Shown here piece after piece: positions 1 through 7,479 of a DNA stretch of 60,764 nucleotides. Under the pieces are notes generated by a model. It was not told the DNA's origin. It searched no databases and worked only from the letters and a program-made list of their open reading frames with translations. The translations under genes were made by a program, and so were the position numbers. Numbering within the stretch: position 1 is the stretch's first letter; each line of letters opens with the position of its first letter. Origin of the DNA: Clostridiales bacterium (lineage in GTDB: Bacteria; Bacillota; Clostridia; Oscillospirales; CAG-272); assembly GCA_003522145.1 (NCBI GenBank), contig DPGD01000049.1, forward strand, positions 1 to 60,764, in the 5' to 3' direction.

Positions 1-255
1 AGCACAAAACACCCACAGAGGGGACGGCGAACGATATCCATAGACCGGCACCCAAAAATCAACAGCTCCGGTATTTCGGGTTCTTAACTCTTCCATTGAA
101 AGTATGTTGTCTGTCCGCAGAAAAAGTTTTCGGATCGACCCCTTTTTCAAAAGGGGTCGCCGGGTTGCAGGGCGGGGAGCCCTGCAAAGAGAACCGGGTT
201 GCGGGGCGGGACACCCTGCAGGGGTGTCCCGGCTTGGTTTTAGAGTTTCACTTTC
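1..255. repeat. Non-coding end with GC-rich hairpin repeats
   Basis: No gene is seen here. A perfect 11-bp hairpin with a 2-base loop lies at 136-159 (CGACCCCTTTT / AAAAGGGGTCG). It is followed by two related 27-bp units at 160-186 and 194-220, both starting CCGGGTTGC and ending CCCTGCA. The first unit folds on itself (GCAGGG / CCCTGC). The second overlaps a 10-bp hairpin, CGGGACACCC / GGGTGTCCCG, at about 207-231. Position just downstream of asnA suggests transcription termination or mRNA-end protection, but no clear U-run follows on the minus strand. The tandem pair looks like a dispersed hairpin family. Confidence 0.55.
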
Positions 256-1239
256 TCAAAGCAACCGGATGCCCTCTGCGGCGCATTTCCGGCGTTCCTC
301 CTCGCTCCAGAGGGAGGACTGGACCTGCCCCACATGCACCTTTTCCAAGATCACCATACAGATTCTGGACTGCCCGATGCCTCCGCCAACGGTGAGAGGC
401 AGTTCGCCCTGAAGCAGAGCCTTATGGAAGGGCAGATTTTCTCTTTCCGGGCATCCTGCAAGGCGGAGCTGTCTTTGCAAAGACTCCTTATTCACCCGAA
501 TACCCATAGAAGAAAGCTCCACGGCACGGTGAAGCGGCTCATACCACACCAAAATATCGCCGTTCAGCGCCCAGTCGTCATAGTCCGGTGCCCGGCCGTC
601 GTGCGGTTGTCCGTTGGAGAGTTTTCCGCCGATCTGGGTCAGCAAAACCGAGCCACACTCTCTGCAAATGGCGTTTTCCCGTTCTTTTACGCTCATATTG
701 GGATAGGCCTGCAACAGTTCCTCGCTGGAAACAGTGGTGAAGTCTCTTTTGATTTCGCCCTTCAGGTTGTAAAGTCCGTTGATATAGTTTTTGGTATGAT
801 TCAGTGCATTGAACACTCCGGCTGCCACCTTTTCCAAGTAGCTGATGGTTCGATCTTCTGCTGTGATGACCTTTTCCCAGTCCCACTGATCCACATAAAC
901 CGAGTGCAGGCAATCGGGCTGTTCGTCTCTGCGGATCGCATTCATATCGGTATACAGCCCTTCTCCCGGCGCAAAACCATACTTGGCCAAAGCCATTCTT
1001 TTCCATTTGGCAAGGGAATGAACGATCTGCACATGCTCCTCTCCTGCAAACGGAATATCGAATTCCACCGGCCGCTCTGTGCCGTTCAGATTGTCGTTCA
1101 GACCGCTTTCTCCCCGCACAAACAACGGAGCCGTCACCCGTTCAAGATTCAGCTGACGGGATAATTCCTCCTCAAATCGATCTTTTACCAGTTTGATTGC
1201 CCGATCCGTCTCCCGGATGCTCATTTTTTCTTCGTACAT
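256..1239 (-). CDS. asnA: Aspartate-ammonia ligase (asparagine synthetase A)
   Basis: The 327-residue product is full length for AsnA, the ammonia-dependent enzyme that makes asparagine from aspartate with ATP through an aspartyl-adenylate. The family shares the class II aminoacyl-tRNA synthetase fold and acts in the cytosol. Family-like stretches include the N-terminal IRETDRAIKLVKDRFEEEL helix, the VTAPLFV segment, and a glycine-rich GGGIGQSRICM motif near residues 286-296 that belongs to the nucleotide site. The start ATG follows AAGGGAAACC. A terminator for the upstream capsule-regulation operon lies only about 40 bases before it, so the gene is probably transcribed separately, but I found no convincing promoter and no T-box leader in the short gap. 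Confidence 0.95.
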   Translation of the reverse strand: MYEEKMSIRETDRAIKLVKDRFEEELSRQLNLERVTAPLFVRGESGLNDNLNGTERPVEFDIPFAGEEHVQIVHSLAKWKRMALAKYGFAPGEGLYTDMNAIRRDEQPDCLHSVYVDQWDWEKVITAEDRTISYLEKVAAGVFNALNHTKNYINGLYNLKGEIKRDFTTVSSEELLQAYPNMSVKERENAICRECGSVLLTQIGGKLSNGQPHDGRAPDYDDWALNGDILVWYEPLHRAVELSSMGIRVNKESLQRQLRLAGCPERENLPFHKALLQGELPLTVGGGIGQSRICMVILEKVHVGQVQSSLWSEEERRKCAAEGIRLL

Positions 1240-1280
1240 ATTTTGGTTTCCCTTCTTTGAATTCTTTGTATTCTTACTTC

Positions 1281-1316
1281 AAAAAGGCGGTTCATCCGGT
1301 TTGGATGCCGCCTTTC
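1281..1316 (-). terminator. Terminator of the capsule-regulation operon
   Basis: On the minus strand AAAGGCGG and CATCC pair with GGATG and CCGCCTTT around an AAACC loop, followed by a T-run. It lies downstream of the cpsB-type phosphatase gene and upstream of asnA. Confidence 0.75.
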
Positions 1317-1396
1317 CAGATATATTTTCCGATTTTTGCTCCTGAAGCAACAGGCCTTCCGCAGCCGGAGCCATGAAACTCTTTTTCCGCTCTGCT

Positions 1397-2092
1397 TTAT
1401 CCGCCGAGAACCTCCGCACTCTGCAAAATTCTTGCGGCAGTATCGTTGCTTTCCGCTTCATTGAAAGCGCCCAGCTTCAAAAGCCCCTTTTCGTAATCTG
1501 CCAAAGCGTTCTTTTTACATCCGTGCAGGTCGGTACCCAGCGCCACCACCCGTCCTGCCACAAAATACTTTTCCAGCATTTTCCGCACGCTTCGCTTGCA
1601 CAGAGAAGCGGCGTTCACCTGAGCCAAAACCGGCAAGGACATCAGTGCCTGAACCTCCTCCGGCTCATACCGATCGATATGTGCCATCACCGGCAAAAGA
1701 TCCAGCATCGCCAGCCGCTCCACCGTGTAAAGAATTTTCTCCGAAAAATGTCCGAAGGGCATTTCCAGAAGGATCGTTTTCGTCCCCGCAATGCACAGCT
1801 TCTCCAAGCCTTCCATTTCCTCCATACCCGGGCAAACCAAAACCTCTGCTCCCAGATGTATCGGCGGGGTTTCCTTCGGCATGGCAGCCAAAAGTGCTTT
1901 GGCGCATTCATCTCTCAGCCAAAGAAAATCCTCTATCGATGTCTGCTCCGGGTAAAAATGCGGAGTTGCCACGATCCGCTCGATTCCTGCCTTCCGCTGC
2001 AACAACAATTGATTCAAGGACACCTGTATACTGTCGCTTCCATGGTCGGCGTTGGGCAGAATGTGACAGTGAAAATCCACTCTCTGACTCAT
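1397..2092 (-). CDS. CpsB/YwqE-type PHP tyrosine-protein phosphatase
   Basis: This 231-residue protein has the PHP-fold signature of CpsB/CapC phosphatases: HCH at residues 8-10, ATPHFY near 43, HIDRY in the middle and GTDLHG near the C-terminus, which together bind the metal cluster. Known family members remove phosphate from the tyrosine cluster of the CpsD kinase and so tune capsule or exopolysaccharide export. The kinase gene lies directly upstream in the same orientation, 185 bases away, which supports this partner. I chose the second ATG (2092) because the ribosome site AAAGGA touches the first ATG but is 9 bases from the second. Confidence 0.88.
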   Translation of the reverse strand: MSQRVDFHCHILPNADHGSDSIQVSLNQLLLQRKAGIERIVATPHFYPEQTSIEDFLWLRDECAKALLAAMPKETPPIHLGAEVLVCPGMEEMEGLEKLCIAGTKTILLEMPFGHFSEKILYTVERLAMLDLLPVMAHIDRYEPEEVQALMSLPVLAQVNAASLCKRSVRKMLEKYFVAGRVVALGTDLHGCKKNALADYEKGLLKLGAFNEAESNDTAARILQSAEVLGG

Positions 2093-2276
2093 TCCAAACA
2101 TTCCTTTCTAAAAAAGCGCTTCGGTTTTACCACTTCTGTGACAAAGAAATATCAGATAAACCAACCGTCCAAAATACATCCCCGAGCCAGAACGATCCTT
2201 TTTACACAATTGCTTCTTCCCGGATTTTCCGTTTTGCCTGAATTCTTCGGCTCTTTCCTCCGTCTTGGTTCTGTGT

Positions 2277-3038
2277 CTACTCCTCCGCTGAGGGATCCCG
2301 ACGGTAATAGGAATATCTGCTGTTTTTCCGTTTCTTGTAATATTCTCCGTTCTTTAAGTCATACCCGTTGAGCACCATGCCCAGCACATTGCAATTCATC
2401 TGCTGCATTCTTTCCAGGATCTCTTTCACTGCCGGAGCCTGAGATTCTCCTGAACGAACAACGAAAACATACCCGGTGACCTCCGCAGAAAGCACCATGG
2501 CATCCGCCACCACACCCACCGGCGGCAGATCCAGAATAATAAAATCAAACCGTTTTCTCAGTGCGGCAAGAATCTCTTTGCACCGTGCAGAGGTCAACAA
2601 TTCCTGCGGATTGGGCGGAATGTGTCCCGCCCGCATCAAGGTCAGCCCCGGATAGTCTGCAATCTCAAGCAACGCCTCTTCAGGAGTACACTGACCGCTC
2701 AGCAGTTCGCTTAATCCCTTGCAATTGCTCTTCTGCAAAAAAATCCGGTGTTGAACGGGCTTACGCATATCCCCCTCAATGAGCAGAACCTTCTTATCCA
2801 TCATCGAAAAGGTCACGGACAGATTGGCGGCAATCAGGCTCTTTCCGGTTTTCGGAAAAGCACTGACGACGCCGAATACCGGGCATTCCCCTTTGTCCGC
2901 TGTGGTATACAGCAGATTCGTGCGCAGAGTTTTATATGCCTCGGTCACCGCAAAAGGGGTACGGTCATTCAACAGCTTTCCTCGATAACTGATTGGGTCA
3001 TGGCTGAAAACATTTTTCTTTTTTCTGAGGAATCCCAT
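2277..3038 (-). CDS. CpsD/CapB-family bacterial tyrosine kinase
   Basis: The 253-residue protein is a BY-kinase cytoplasmic domain. It has Walker A SAFPKTGKS at residues 59-67, Walker A' LLIEGDMRKP at 85-94 and Walker B FIILDLPP at 166-173. The C-terminus carries a tyrosine cluster (Tyr 233, 234, 242, 244, 245) in a lysine/arginine-rich tail, the expected autophosphorylation site. In Bacillota the kinase is separate from its membrane activator; here the activator (Wzz-like, 3084-3821) is immediately upstream with 45 bases between. The Walker A loop reads PKTGKS rather than the commoner PGEGKS. Role by family: control of polysaccharide chain length and export at the membrane. Confidence 0.92.
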   Translation of the reverse strand: MGFLRKKKNVFSHDPISYRGKLLNDRTPFAVTEAYKTLRTNLLYTTADKGECPVFGVVSAFPKTGKSLIAANLSVTFSMMDKKVLLIEGDMRKPVQHRIFLQKSNCKGLSELLSGQCTPEEALLEIADYPGLTLMRAGHIPPNPQELLTSARCKEILAALRKRFDFIILDLPPVGVVADAMVLSAEVTGYVFVVRSGESQAPAVKEILERMQQMNCNVLGMVLNGYDLKNGEYYKKRKNSRYSYYRRDPSAEE

Positions 3039-3083
3039 TTCCGAAAATATCCTTTCTTTTCAAGCGCTCTTCGGTCATCTTCC

Positions 3084-3821
3084 TTATTTATCGGCTTTTT
3101 TCAGTAACTGCTCGCCGGATTCCACGGCGCCCTCATAGTACGGAAGGGTGCCCAGTATCGGCAGTGCACTGCATTCTCTCAAATCCTTCTCACTGCGGAT
3201 CGTCACATCCATCACCGCCCTAAGAAGGAAGAAAACACCTGCCAGAACCGCTCCCAGAATCGCTCCCAGAGCACCGTATTTCACCGTTCTGCTTCCGTTT
3301 GAAGGAGAAGTGGGGGCTTTTTCCTCCGGTTCCACAACCGGATACATCTTCTTCAATTCCAGCTCGTTCACCACATACTCGTCATCGGTCAGCAGTTTAT
3401 GAAAAGCCAGCACCATCTTGTGCGCCACTTCCGGATTGGTGCTGCTCACCGAAATGGAAAAGCTACCGGTTGTCTCATCGCCTACGAATTTTGTGGCGCT
3501 CGTCATTTCCTGCACAGCCGGCGTCCCGTTTGAAGTCACGATCTTGGCTTCGGCCACCACTTTGGCCATCACCCTTCGGGTCTGCAGAGTCTGAATGGAG
3601 GTTTTTACCTGGTAGTCCAACTGATTTATTTCGCCCGAGGTCATTTCAGAGGGCACGCCAATCCGGTAGACCAGCTTGCAGGTATAGCTATCCTGAATGA
3701 ACAGCGCTCCGTAGACCGCCGTTCCGCAGCCGAAGATCACGGCCACAATCAGAATCCACCATATTCTTTTCTTCAAGGTCTCAAAGATTTTTTCAAATGT
3801 GAGCTGCGATGTATTTCCCAT
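3084..3821 (-). CDS. Wzz/YveK-type chain-length determinant and kinase activator
   Basis: This 245-residue protein has two membrane segments, at about residues 21-43 and 177-199, flanking an extracytoplasmic domain, which is the Wzz/CapA layout. A short cytoplasmic tail follows the second segment and contains the IRSEKDLRE ... LPILGTLPYYEG stretch seen in this family, thought to contact the BY-kinase. The proline-rich spacing before the second segment (PVVEPEEKAPTSPS) is also typical. It sits directly upstream of the kinase gene. The expected role is activation of CpsD and regulation of polysaccharide length. No polymerase, flippase or glycosyltransferase is nearby, so the exported polymer is unknown. 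Confidence 0.88.
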   Translation of the reverse strand: MGNTSQLTFEKIFETLKKRIWWILIVAVIFGCGTAVYGALFIQDSYTCKLVYRIGVPSEMTSGEINQLDYQVKTSIQTLQTRRVMAKVVAEAKIVTSNGTPAVQEMTSATKFVGDETTGSFSISVSSTNPEVAHKMVLAFHKLLTDDEYVVNELELKKMYPVVEPEEKAPTSPSNGSRTVKYGALGAILGAVLAGVFFLLRAVMDVTIRSEKDLRECSALPILGTLPYYEGAVESGEQLLKKADK

Positions 3822-3856
3822 AATTCGACTCTCGCCCTTTCTGTATTCGTCTCTCT

Positions 3857-4876
3857 TTATTCTTCAGAAGGATCGCTGTATGCATCCATCAACAATCGGA
3901 ACCACTCTTCTGATGCCTGCTTCTCTTTCTGTATCTCTTCCTTCAGTTCTGCAACTCTGTTCACTGTTACCGCATCCGCTGCCATTTTTTCTGCCCGGTA
4001 GTCTTTGTAGCTCCGATAATACCTTCCGTTCAAAACGGTTTCGCCTATACTTTTCAGATTCACCAGCGTCGTATCCCTCAGGTCCTTCGCACCCGAGGAG
4101 ATCGCACAACGAATGGACAGGGAACGGTTATTCATCCGCTGTATATCTTTCGTATAGGGATTCTGCACATAGGGCGTTCCTTTTGAGGTGTACAAATAGG
4201 GGACCATCAGAACATCTTCCTCCGACAAACAGAGCGTTTCCGTCAGGTCGCACAGCCCTTCTTCCACATCCTGCTGACAGTAGGCCACGGTACGAAAGCC
4301 CCTGTTCAAAACCGCTTCATACAAGCTCCTGCTGTATTCTCCCACTCCAAACACGAATATTTCCGGAAAAGGGGTCCCTTCGGCTTGCAGATTCGCTTCC
4401 ACCGTCGCAAAATAGCCTTCCGGGTCCTCTGTATTCCCGGGCGCCGTTACCGCCATGCTCCAGCCGTCCTTCACAAGCTCCTCATACTGGCTGAAGGTAA
4501 TGCAGCCCTCTGCGCCCACCGTTTCCCGGTCGGTCACCGTAAAAATTCCCGAAATTTTCTGCCCTTTCAGTGCTTTCAGATAAACCTGCTCATACAAATT
4601 GGATTGGCACTGCTGCACAATAATCATGGTCATGGACTTTCCCATGGGCTCATACTGGGCAAGCTCTGACTCCAAACGGGACAGCCGCGCTTGGGAGGCC
4701 TCATACTCCTGGCGATACTGAGCAGCCAGCTTTTCCCGCTCTTCCATCCGGGCCTCCTGGTCAGCCCGAGCGTTTTCTCTGTACAAAGAGATCCCGACAA
4801 CCGTCCCCACCAAAAGCACTGCAACCACAGCCGAAAAAAAGATTTGCCATCCCTTTATTTTCCCGGTTCCGTTCAT
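3857..4876 (-). CDS. Membrane-anchored coiled-coil protein, deacetylase-like fold
   Basis: The 339-residue product has one N-terminal membrane segment (about residues 9-31), a charged coiled coil (about 33-75), an alpha/beta domain (about 80-260) and a helical tail. Stretches such as KISGIFTVTDRETVG, GWSMAVTA, FGVGEYSRSLYEA and NRGFRTVAYC resemble a NodB/polysaccharide-deacetylase barrel, but I see no metal-binding HxxxH, so it may be a non-catalytic relative. The gene lies between the peptidase and the Wzz-like gene in one operon. The ATG at 4876 was chosen over an in-frame TTG because AAGGA lies 9 bases before it. Function unknown; a cell-surface role beside the Wzz/CpsD pair is an inference. 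Confidence 0.6.
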   Translation of the reverse strand: MNGTGKIKGWQIFFSAVVAVLLVGTVVGISLYRENARADQEARMEEREKLAAQYRQEYEASQARLSRLESELAQYEPMGKSMTMIIVQQCQSNLYEQVYLKALKGQKISGIFTVTDRETVGAEGCITFSQYEELVKDGWSMAVTAPGNTEDPEGYFATVEANLQAEGTPFPEIFVFGVGEYSRSLYEAVLNRGFRTVAYCQQDVEEGLCDLTETLCLSEEDVLMVPYLYTSKGTPYVQNPYTKDIQRMNNRSLSIRCAISSGAKDLRDTTLVNLKSIGETVLNGRYYRSYKDYRAEKMAADAVTVNRVAELKEEIQKEKQASEEWFRLLMDAYSDPSEE

Positions 4877-4911
4877 TTTCAAAATTCCTTATCCGGATAT
4901 TTTTCCGCTTT

Positions 4912-5358
4912 TTAACCTTTCGGGCCGAAAAACTTTCTTTTTCCTTTTGACGCCGCACTTCTCATTTTCCGCCACAACCAGCGTAAAGGATAAAGCCATC
5001 GCCAAAAACGCACCGGGAAAGTCCCGCCGGCCACCTTCCGCTCCTTTTTTCCGTCCTTTAAGACCTTATAAAGCACGCCGAGAACCCGGTCTTTTGAAAC
5101 ATACTCCTTGTAGAAGCAGTTGTCCCCCCGCACCACATATCCATGCTCCCGCACGGCAAGAATCCGGTGCAAAATATGCCCCCGTCCCGGAATTTCATAA
5201 AGAATCACCTGGTATTTTTTCAGCGGTTCCTTCACCGGGATCACCGAGATCACATCCCGTTCTCCCCGGATGAAGGGCCACATACTGTTTCCCTTCGGCG
5301 TATTTACATACAGCCCGTTTTCCTTTATAAATTCTGCCTTTTCCGGCAGGTTTCTCAT
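4912..5358 (-). CDS. S24/S26 peptidase, Sec11/SipW-like
   Basis: The 148-residue protein has the signal-peptidase core: Ser25 in GNSMWPF, His64 in ILHRIL and GDN at residues 78-80. A histidine and aspartate rather than a lysine fit the Sec11/SipW type of type I signal peptidase (Ser-His-Asp). I see no N-terminal membrane anchor; a tryptophan- and arginine-rich segment near residues 117-130 could bind the membrane. It overlaps the PqqD-like gene by four bases (ATGA), so the two are translationally coupled. In related Clostridia such small peptidases often sit beside PqqD proteins near peptide-modifying enzymes, but no radical-SAM enzyme is present here. Substrate unknown. Confidence 0.7.
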   Translation of the reverse strand: MRNLPEKAEFIKENGLYVNTPKGNSMWPFIRGERDVISVIPVKEPLKKYQVILYEIPGRGHILHRILAVREHGYVVRGDNCFYKEYVSKDRVLGVLYKVLKDGKKERKVAGGTFPVRFWRWLYPLRWLWRKMRSAASKGKRKFFGPKG

Positions 5359-5624
5359 TCTTCAAGCACCCCGGCTTTTTCCAAACTCTTTAAGAACCGG
5401 TCGGCGTCTCTTACGGCCACCTCCCGCTCTACACCGTATTCCTTTTGCAGAGCATCGTACAGTTCCTCCGGCTCTGCCCCTTTTTGCAGCATCCGGAAGA
5501 GCAGCTCTCCGGTGCTGTTCAGCGTGATCATGCCGTTAAAATGCCGGCAAAGCTCTCCGGACGCCACAGCTACCGTTTTTCCGCCTACGGAGCAAACCAC
5601 AAACCCTTCCTTCGTCCTTGCCAT
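5355..5624 (-). CDS. PqqD-family (RRE-like) small protein
   Basis: This 89-residue protein has the PqqD pattern: an N-terminal beta region (VVCSVGGKTVAVAS), FNGMITLNSTGELLFRMLQKGA, and a C-terminal winged-helix part ending FLKSLEKAGVLEE. PqqD proteins bind precursor peptides for RiPP-modifying enzymes, or act as a recognition element within polysaccharide-linked loci. It is first in its operon, with GGAGGAG before the ATG and a good promoter close upstream. Neither a precursor peptide nor a modifying enzyme is seen nearby, so its partner is most simply the overlapping peptidase or something encoded elsewhere. Confidence 0.72.
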   Translation of the reverse strand: MARTKEGFVVCSVGGKTVAVASGELCRHFNGMITLNSTGELLFRMLQKGAEPEELYDALQKEYGVEREVAVRDADRFLKSLEKAGVLEE

Positions 5625-5661
5625 ACACTCTCCTCCGGGTTATTTCTTATCCGCGCTTTTT

Positions 5662-5690
5662 ATTGTAACATAGATTCCATGGAATTGCAA
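5662..5690 (-). promoter_or_regulatory. Sigma-A promoter of the PqqD-Wzz-CpsD operon
   Basis: On the minus strand TTGCAA (5685-5690) and TACAAT (5662-5667) are separated by 17 bases, with TG one base before the -10. The start codon at 5624 is about 30 bases downstream of the expected transcript start. Confidence 0.7.
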
Positions 5691-5766
5691 GTGCTTTCTT
5701 TTCGCTTTTGCAATATTTATAGAAAATATTCATTTTTTGCTCTTTTTTGTAATTTTTTGTGGGTAT

Positions 5767-6012
5767 TTACCGTTCCTCCACCCTTTCGGAAATTCCCTTC
5801 CCGGCAGGTAACTCCGGTCTTTTGGCCTCTCCTCCGGCAGAAAGGGCAGAATACATTTTCCACTCTTTTTCCCATTCCAACCGCTCCCTGCGGCAGATCT
5901 CCGCCTCCCGTTTCTGCTCTTCCAATTCCTCCTTTGCGCCTGCGGAAAGAATTTCCTCACGCACGAACAGAATTCCGGCTATGAACACCGTCACTGCAAA
6001 AATTGTAATCAT
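5767..6012 (-). CDS. Small membrane-anchored hypothetical protein
   Basis: A possible 81-residue protein with a hydrophobic N-terminus (residues 1-17, MITIFAVTVFIAGILFV) followed by a highly charged helix rich in glutamate and arginine, as in small DivIC-like or signal-anchor proteins. GGAATAGGAAG precedes the ATG. I do not recognise a family. It stands alone between the capsule-type operon and the WYL gene, with no strong promoter, so it could be a short real gene or a chance reading frame. The one-segment-plus-coiled-coil form resembles the start of the larger protein at 3857-4876, but the sequences are not clearly related. Confidence 0.4.
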   Translation of the reverse strand: MITIFAVTVFIAGILFVREEILSAGAKEELEEQKREAEICRRERLEWEKEWKMYSALSAGGEAKRPELPAGKGISERVEER

Positions 6013-6128
6013 CTTCCTATTCCTTTCTCTTTTCTGCTTCCTTTTCGGAAATTCAGATTTTCGGAAGTTTTTTCCTTCCGTGTATTCAGTATACCCGATT
6101 AAATGTACTATAAAACGGACTTTATAGC

Positions 6129-6157
6129 TTGACAGGAGGGACGGAATCTGATAAACT
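6129..6157 (+). promoter_or_regulatory. Sigma-A promoter of the leader RNA and WYL gene
   Basis: TTGACA (6129-6134) and TAAACT (6152-6157) are spaced by exactly 17 bases, with TGA before the -10. Transcription should start near 6164, just ahead of the structured RNA. Confidence 0.72.
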
Positions 6158-6163
6158 GAACAA

Positions 6164-6340
6164 AGAAAATCTATTTTAAGGGCAACTCCGAATATTCAAG
6201 GTCCATTCGGCGCAAGCGATCATGCCGAAGAACGGGACACCCAAACCGCAGAAATACGCTGTGTACTGCTTGGGCAGCGAAGTTCTGCGGCAAAACGCCG
6301 GTATCGGATGCGGGGAATTCTTGAGACGCCCTTAAAGAGC
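6164..6340 (+). ncRNA. Candidate structured leader RNA, 6S-like rod shape
   Basis: Five complementary segments are nested in order. TTTAAGGGC (6175-6183) pairs with GCCCTTAAA (6328-6336). TCAAG (6196-6200) pairs with CTTGA (6320-6324). CAT, CCGA and CGG (6221-6235) pair with CCG, TCGG and ATG (6298-6310). CCGCAGAA (6246-6253) pairs with TTCTGCGG (6283-6290). CGCTG (6257-6261) pairs with CAGCG (6275-6279). A large asymmetric bubble lies between the second and third helix. The long rod with an internal bubble and a length near 170 nt recalls 6S RNA, which mimics an open promoter, but I cannot confirm conserved 6S sequence. No terminator separates it from the WYL ATG 12 bases later, so it could instead be a regulatory 5' leader whose closing stem abuts the AGGAG site. 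Confidence 0.55.
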
Positions 6341-6351
6341 AGGAGAAGAAA

Positions 6352-7344
6352 ATGCCCAAAAAAGCCAACCAGAAACTGCGTCTACTGGAAGTTTTGAAGA
6401 TACTGCAACGGTATAGCGACGAAAACCACACTTTGACCGTGGAGGAGATTCAGAAAAAGCTGTCTCTTGCCGGAATGTACGCCGAGCGAAAAGCCATTTA
6501 CGACGATTTGTACGCTTTGGAGGAAGGCGGCTACGACCTTCTGCGCACCAAGGGGCGGGGCGGAGGAGTGCGGCTGCTCTCCCGCACCTACGAAACCGCT
6601 GAATTAAAGCTTCTTCTGGACGCTGTGGCCTCCTCCCGCTTCATTCCGGAGGATAAAAGCCTGCGTCTCATGGAGAAAATCAGCTCGGAAGCTTCTGTCT
6701 ACGAGGGCGTATCCTTGAAGCGGCACTTTTATATGGGAAACAAGCAGAAAAGCCTGAACGAAAAGGTGCTTTATGCGGTGGACACCATCAACGAAGCTCT
6801 GAACAGCCAAAAAATGATTGAATTTCTTTACAGCGACCGGGATCTGCAGAAACGGCTGTTCTACCGGCATGGAGGGAAAATTTATGCGGTTTCCCCCTGG
6901 GAACTGACGGTTTTTGACAACAATTACTATCTGATCGCCTACGACCCGGAAACCTCCGATCTGCGGCATTTTCGGGTGGACAAAATGGAACAGGTAACGG
7001 TATCCGCAAGGCTCGCTGAAGGACGGGAGAAGGTGGGGGAGCTGAACCTGAACGACTATTGCTCTCCCGTTTTCGGAATGTTTGCCGGGGAGAAAACGGC
7101 CGTTACGATCCGGGTCCCCGAAAAACTGGCGGGCGTGTTTCTCGACCGGTTCGGGATGGACATTCTCCTTGTTCCGGAAACGGAAAAGGAGGGCTTTTTC
7201 CATACCACGGTTCCGGTGATTGAAAGTCCCCCTTTTTTCGGCTGGCTTTTAAGTCTGGGAAAGGATGTACGGATTCTCTTCCCGGAAACAACCCGAGAGC
7301 ACTACCGGGAGGCCTTAAAGCAGGCAGCGGACGAAAACGCATAG
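6352..7344 (+). CDS. WYL-domain transcriptional regulator
   Basis: The 330-residue protein starts with a winged-helix DNA-binding domain (RLLEVLKILQRYSDE ... TVEEIQKKL, residues 8-75). A WYL domain follows at about residues 145-235 (YAVSPWELTVFDNNYYLIAY, then LRHFRVDKM), and then a C-terminal WCX extension. WYL proteins sense ligands, in some cases nucleotides or nucleic acids, and regulate transcription. AGGAG lies 7 bases before the ATG. It is expressed from its own promoter with a long folded leader (6164-6340) and faces away from the capsule operon. Possible control by or of that leader is the interesting aspect; its targets are not evident. Confidence 0.85.
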   Translation: MPKKANQKLRLLEVLKILQRYSDENHTLTVEEIQKKLSLAGMYAERKAIYDDLYALEEGGYDLLRTKGRGGGVRLLSRTYETAELKLLLDAVASSRFIPEDKSLRLMEKISSEASVYEGVSLKRHFYMGNKQKSLNEKVLYAVDTINEALNSQKMIEFLYSDRDLQKRLFYRHGGKIYAVSPWELTVFDNNYYLIAYDPETSDLRHFRVDKMEQVTVSARLAEGREKVGELNLNDYCSPVFGMFAGEKTAVTIRVPEKLAGVFLDRFGMDILLVPETEKEGFFHTTVPVIESPPFFGWLLSLGKDVRILFPETTREHYREALKQAADENA

Positions 7345-7363
7345 CGGCTTCCCTTTTTCCCGG

Positions 7364-7416
7364 TTTTCTCTGTCTGCATTTCTTAGAGCCTCTTCGCTTC
7401 TGAAAAACAGAGAAAA
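7364..7416 (+). terminator. Possible terminator after the WYL gene
   Basis: TTTTCTCTGT (7364-7373) and ACAGAGAAAA (7407-7416) are perfectly complementary, but the loop is long (33 bases) and the T-run is weak. Listed only as the best candidate in this gap. Confidence 0.35.
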
Positions 7417-7479
7417 ATCGGCCCGGAGTCCTTTGCTTCCGCTCTTAGAATTTTTTGCCGGCATCCGGTAAGCCCTTCC

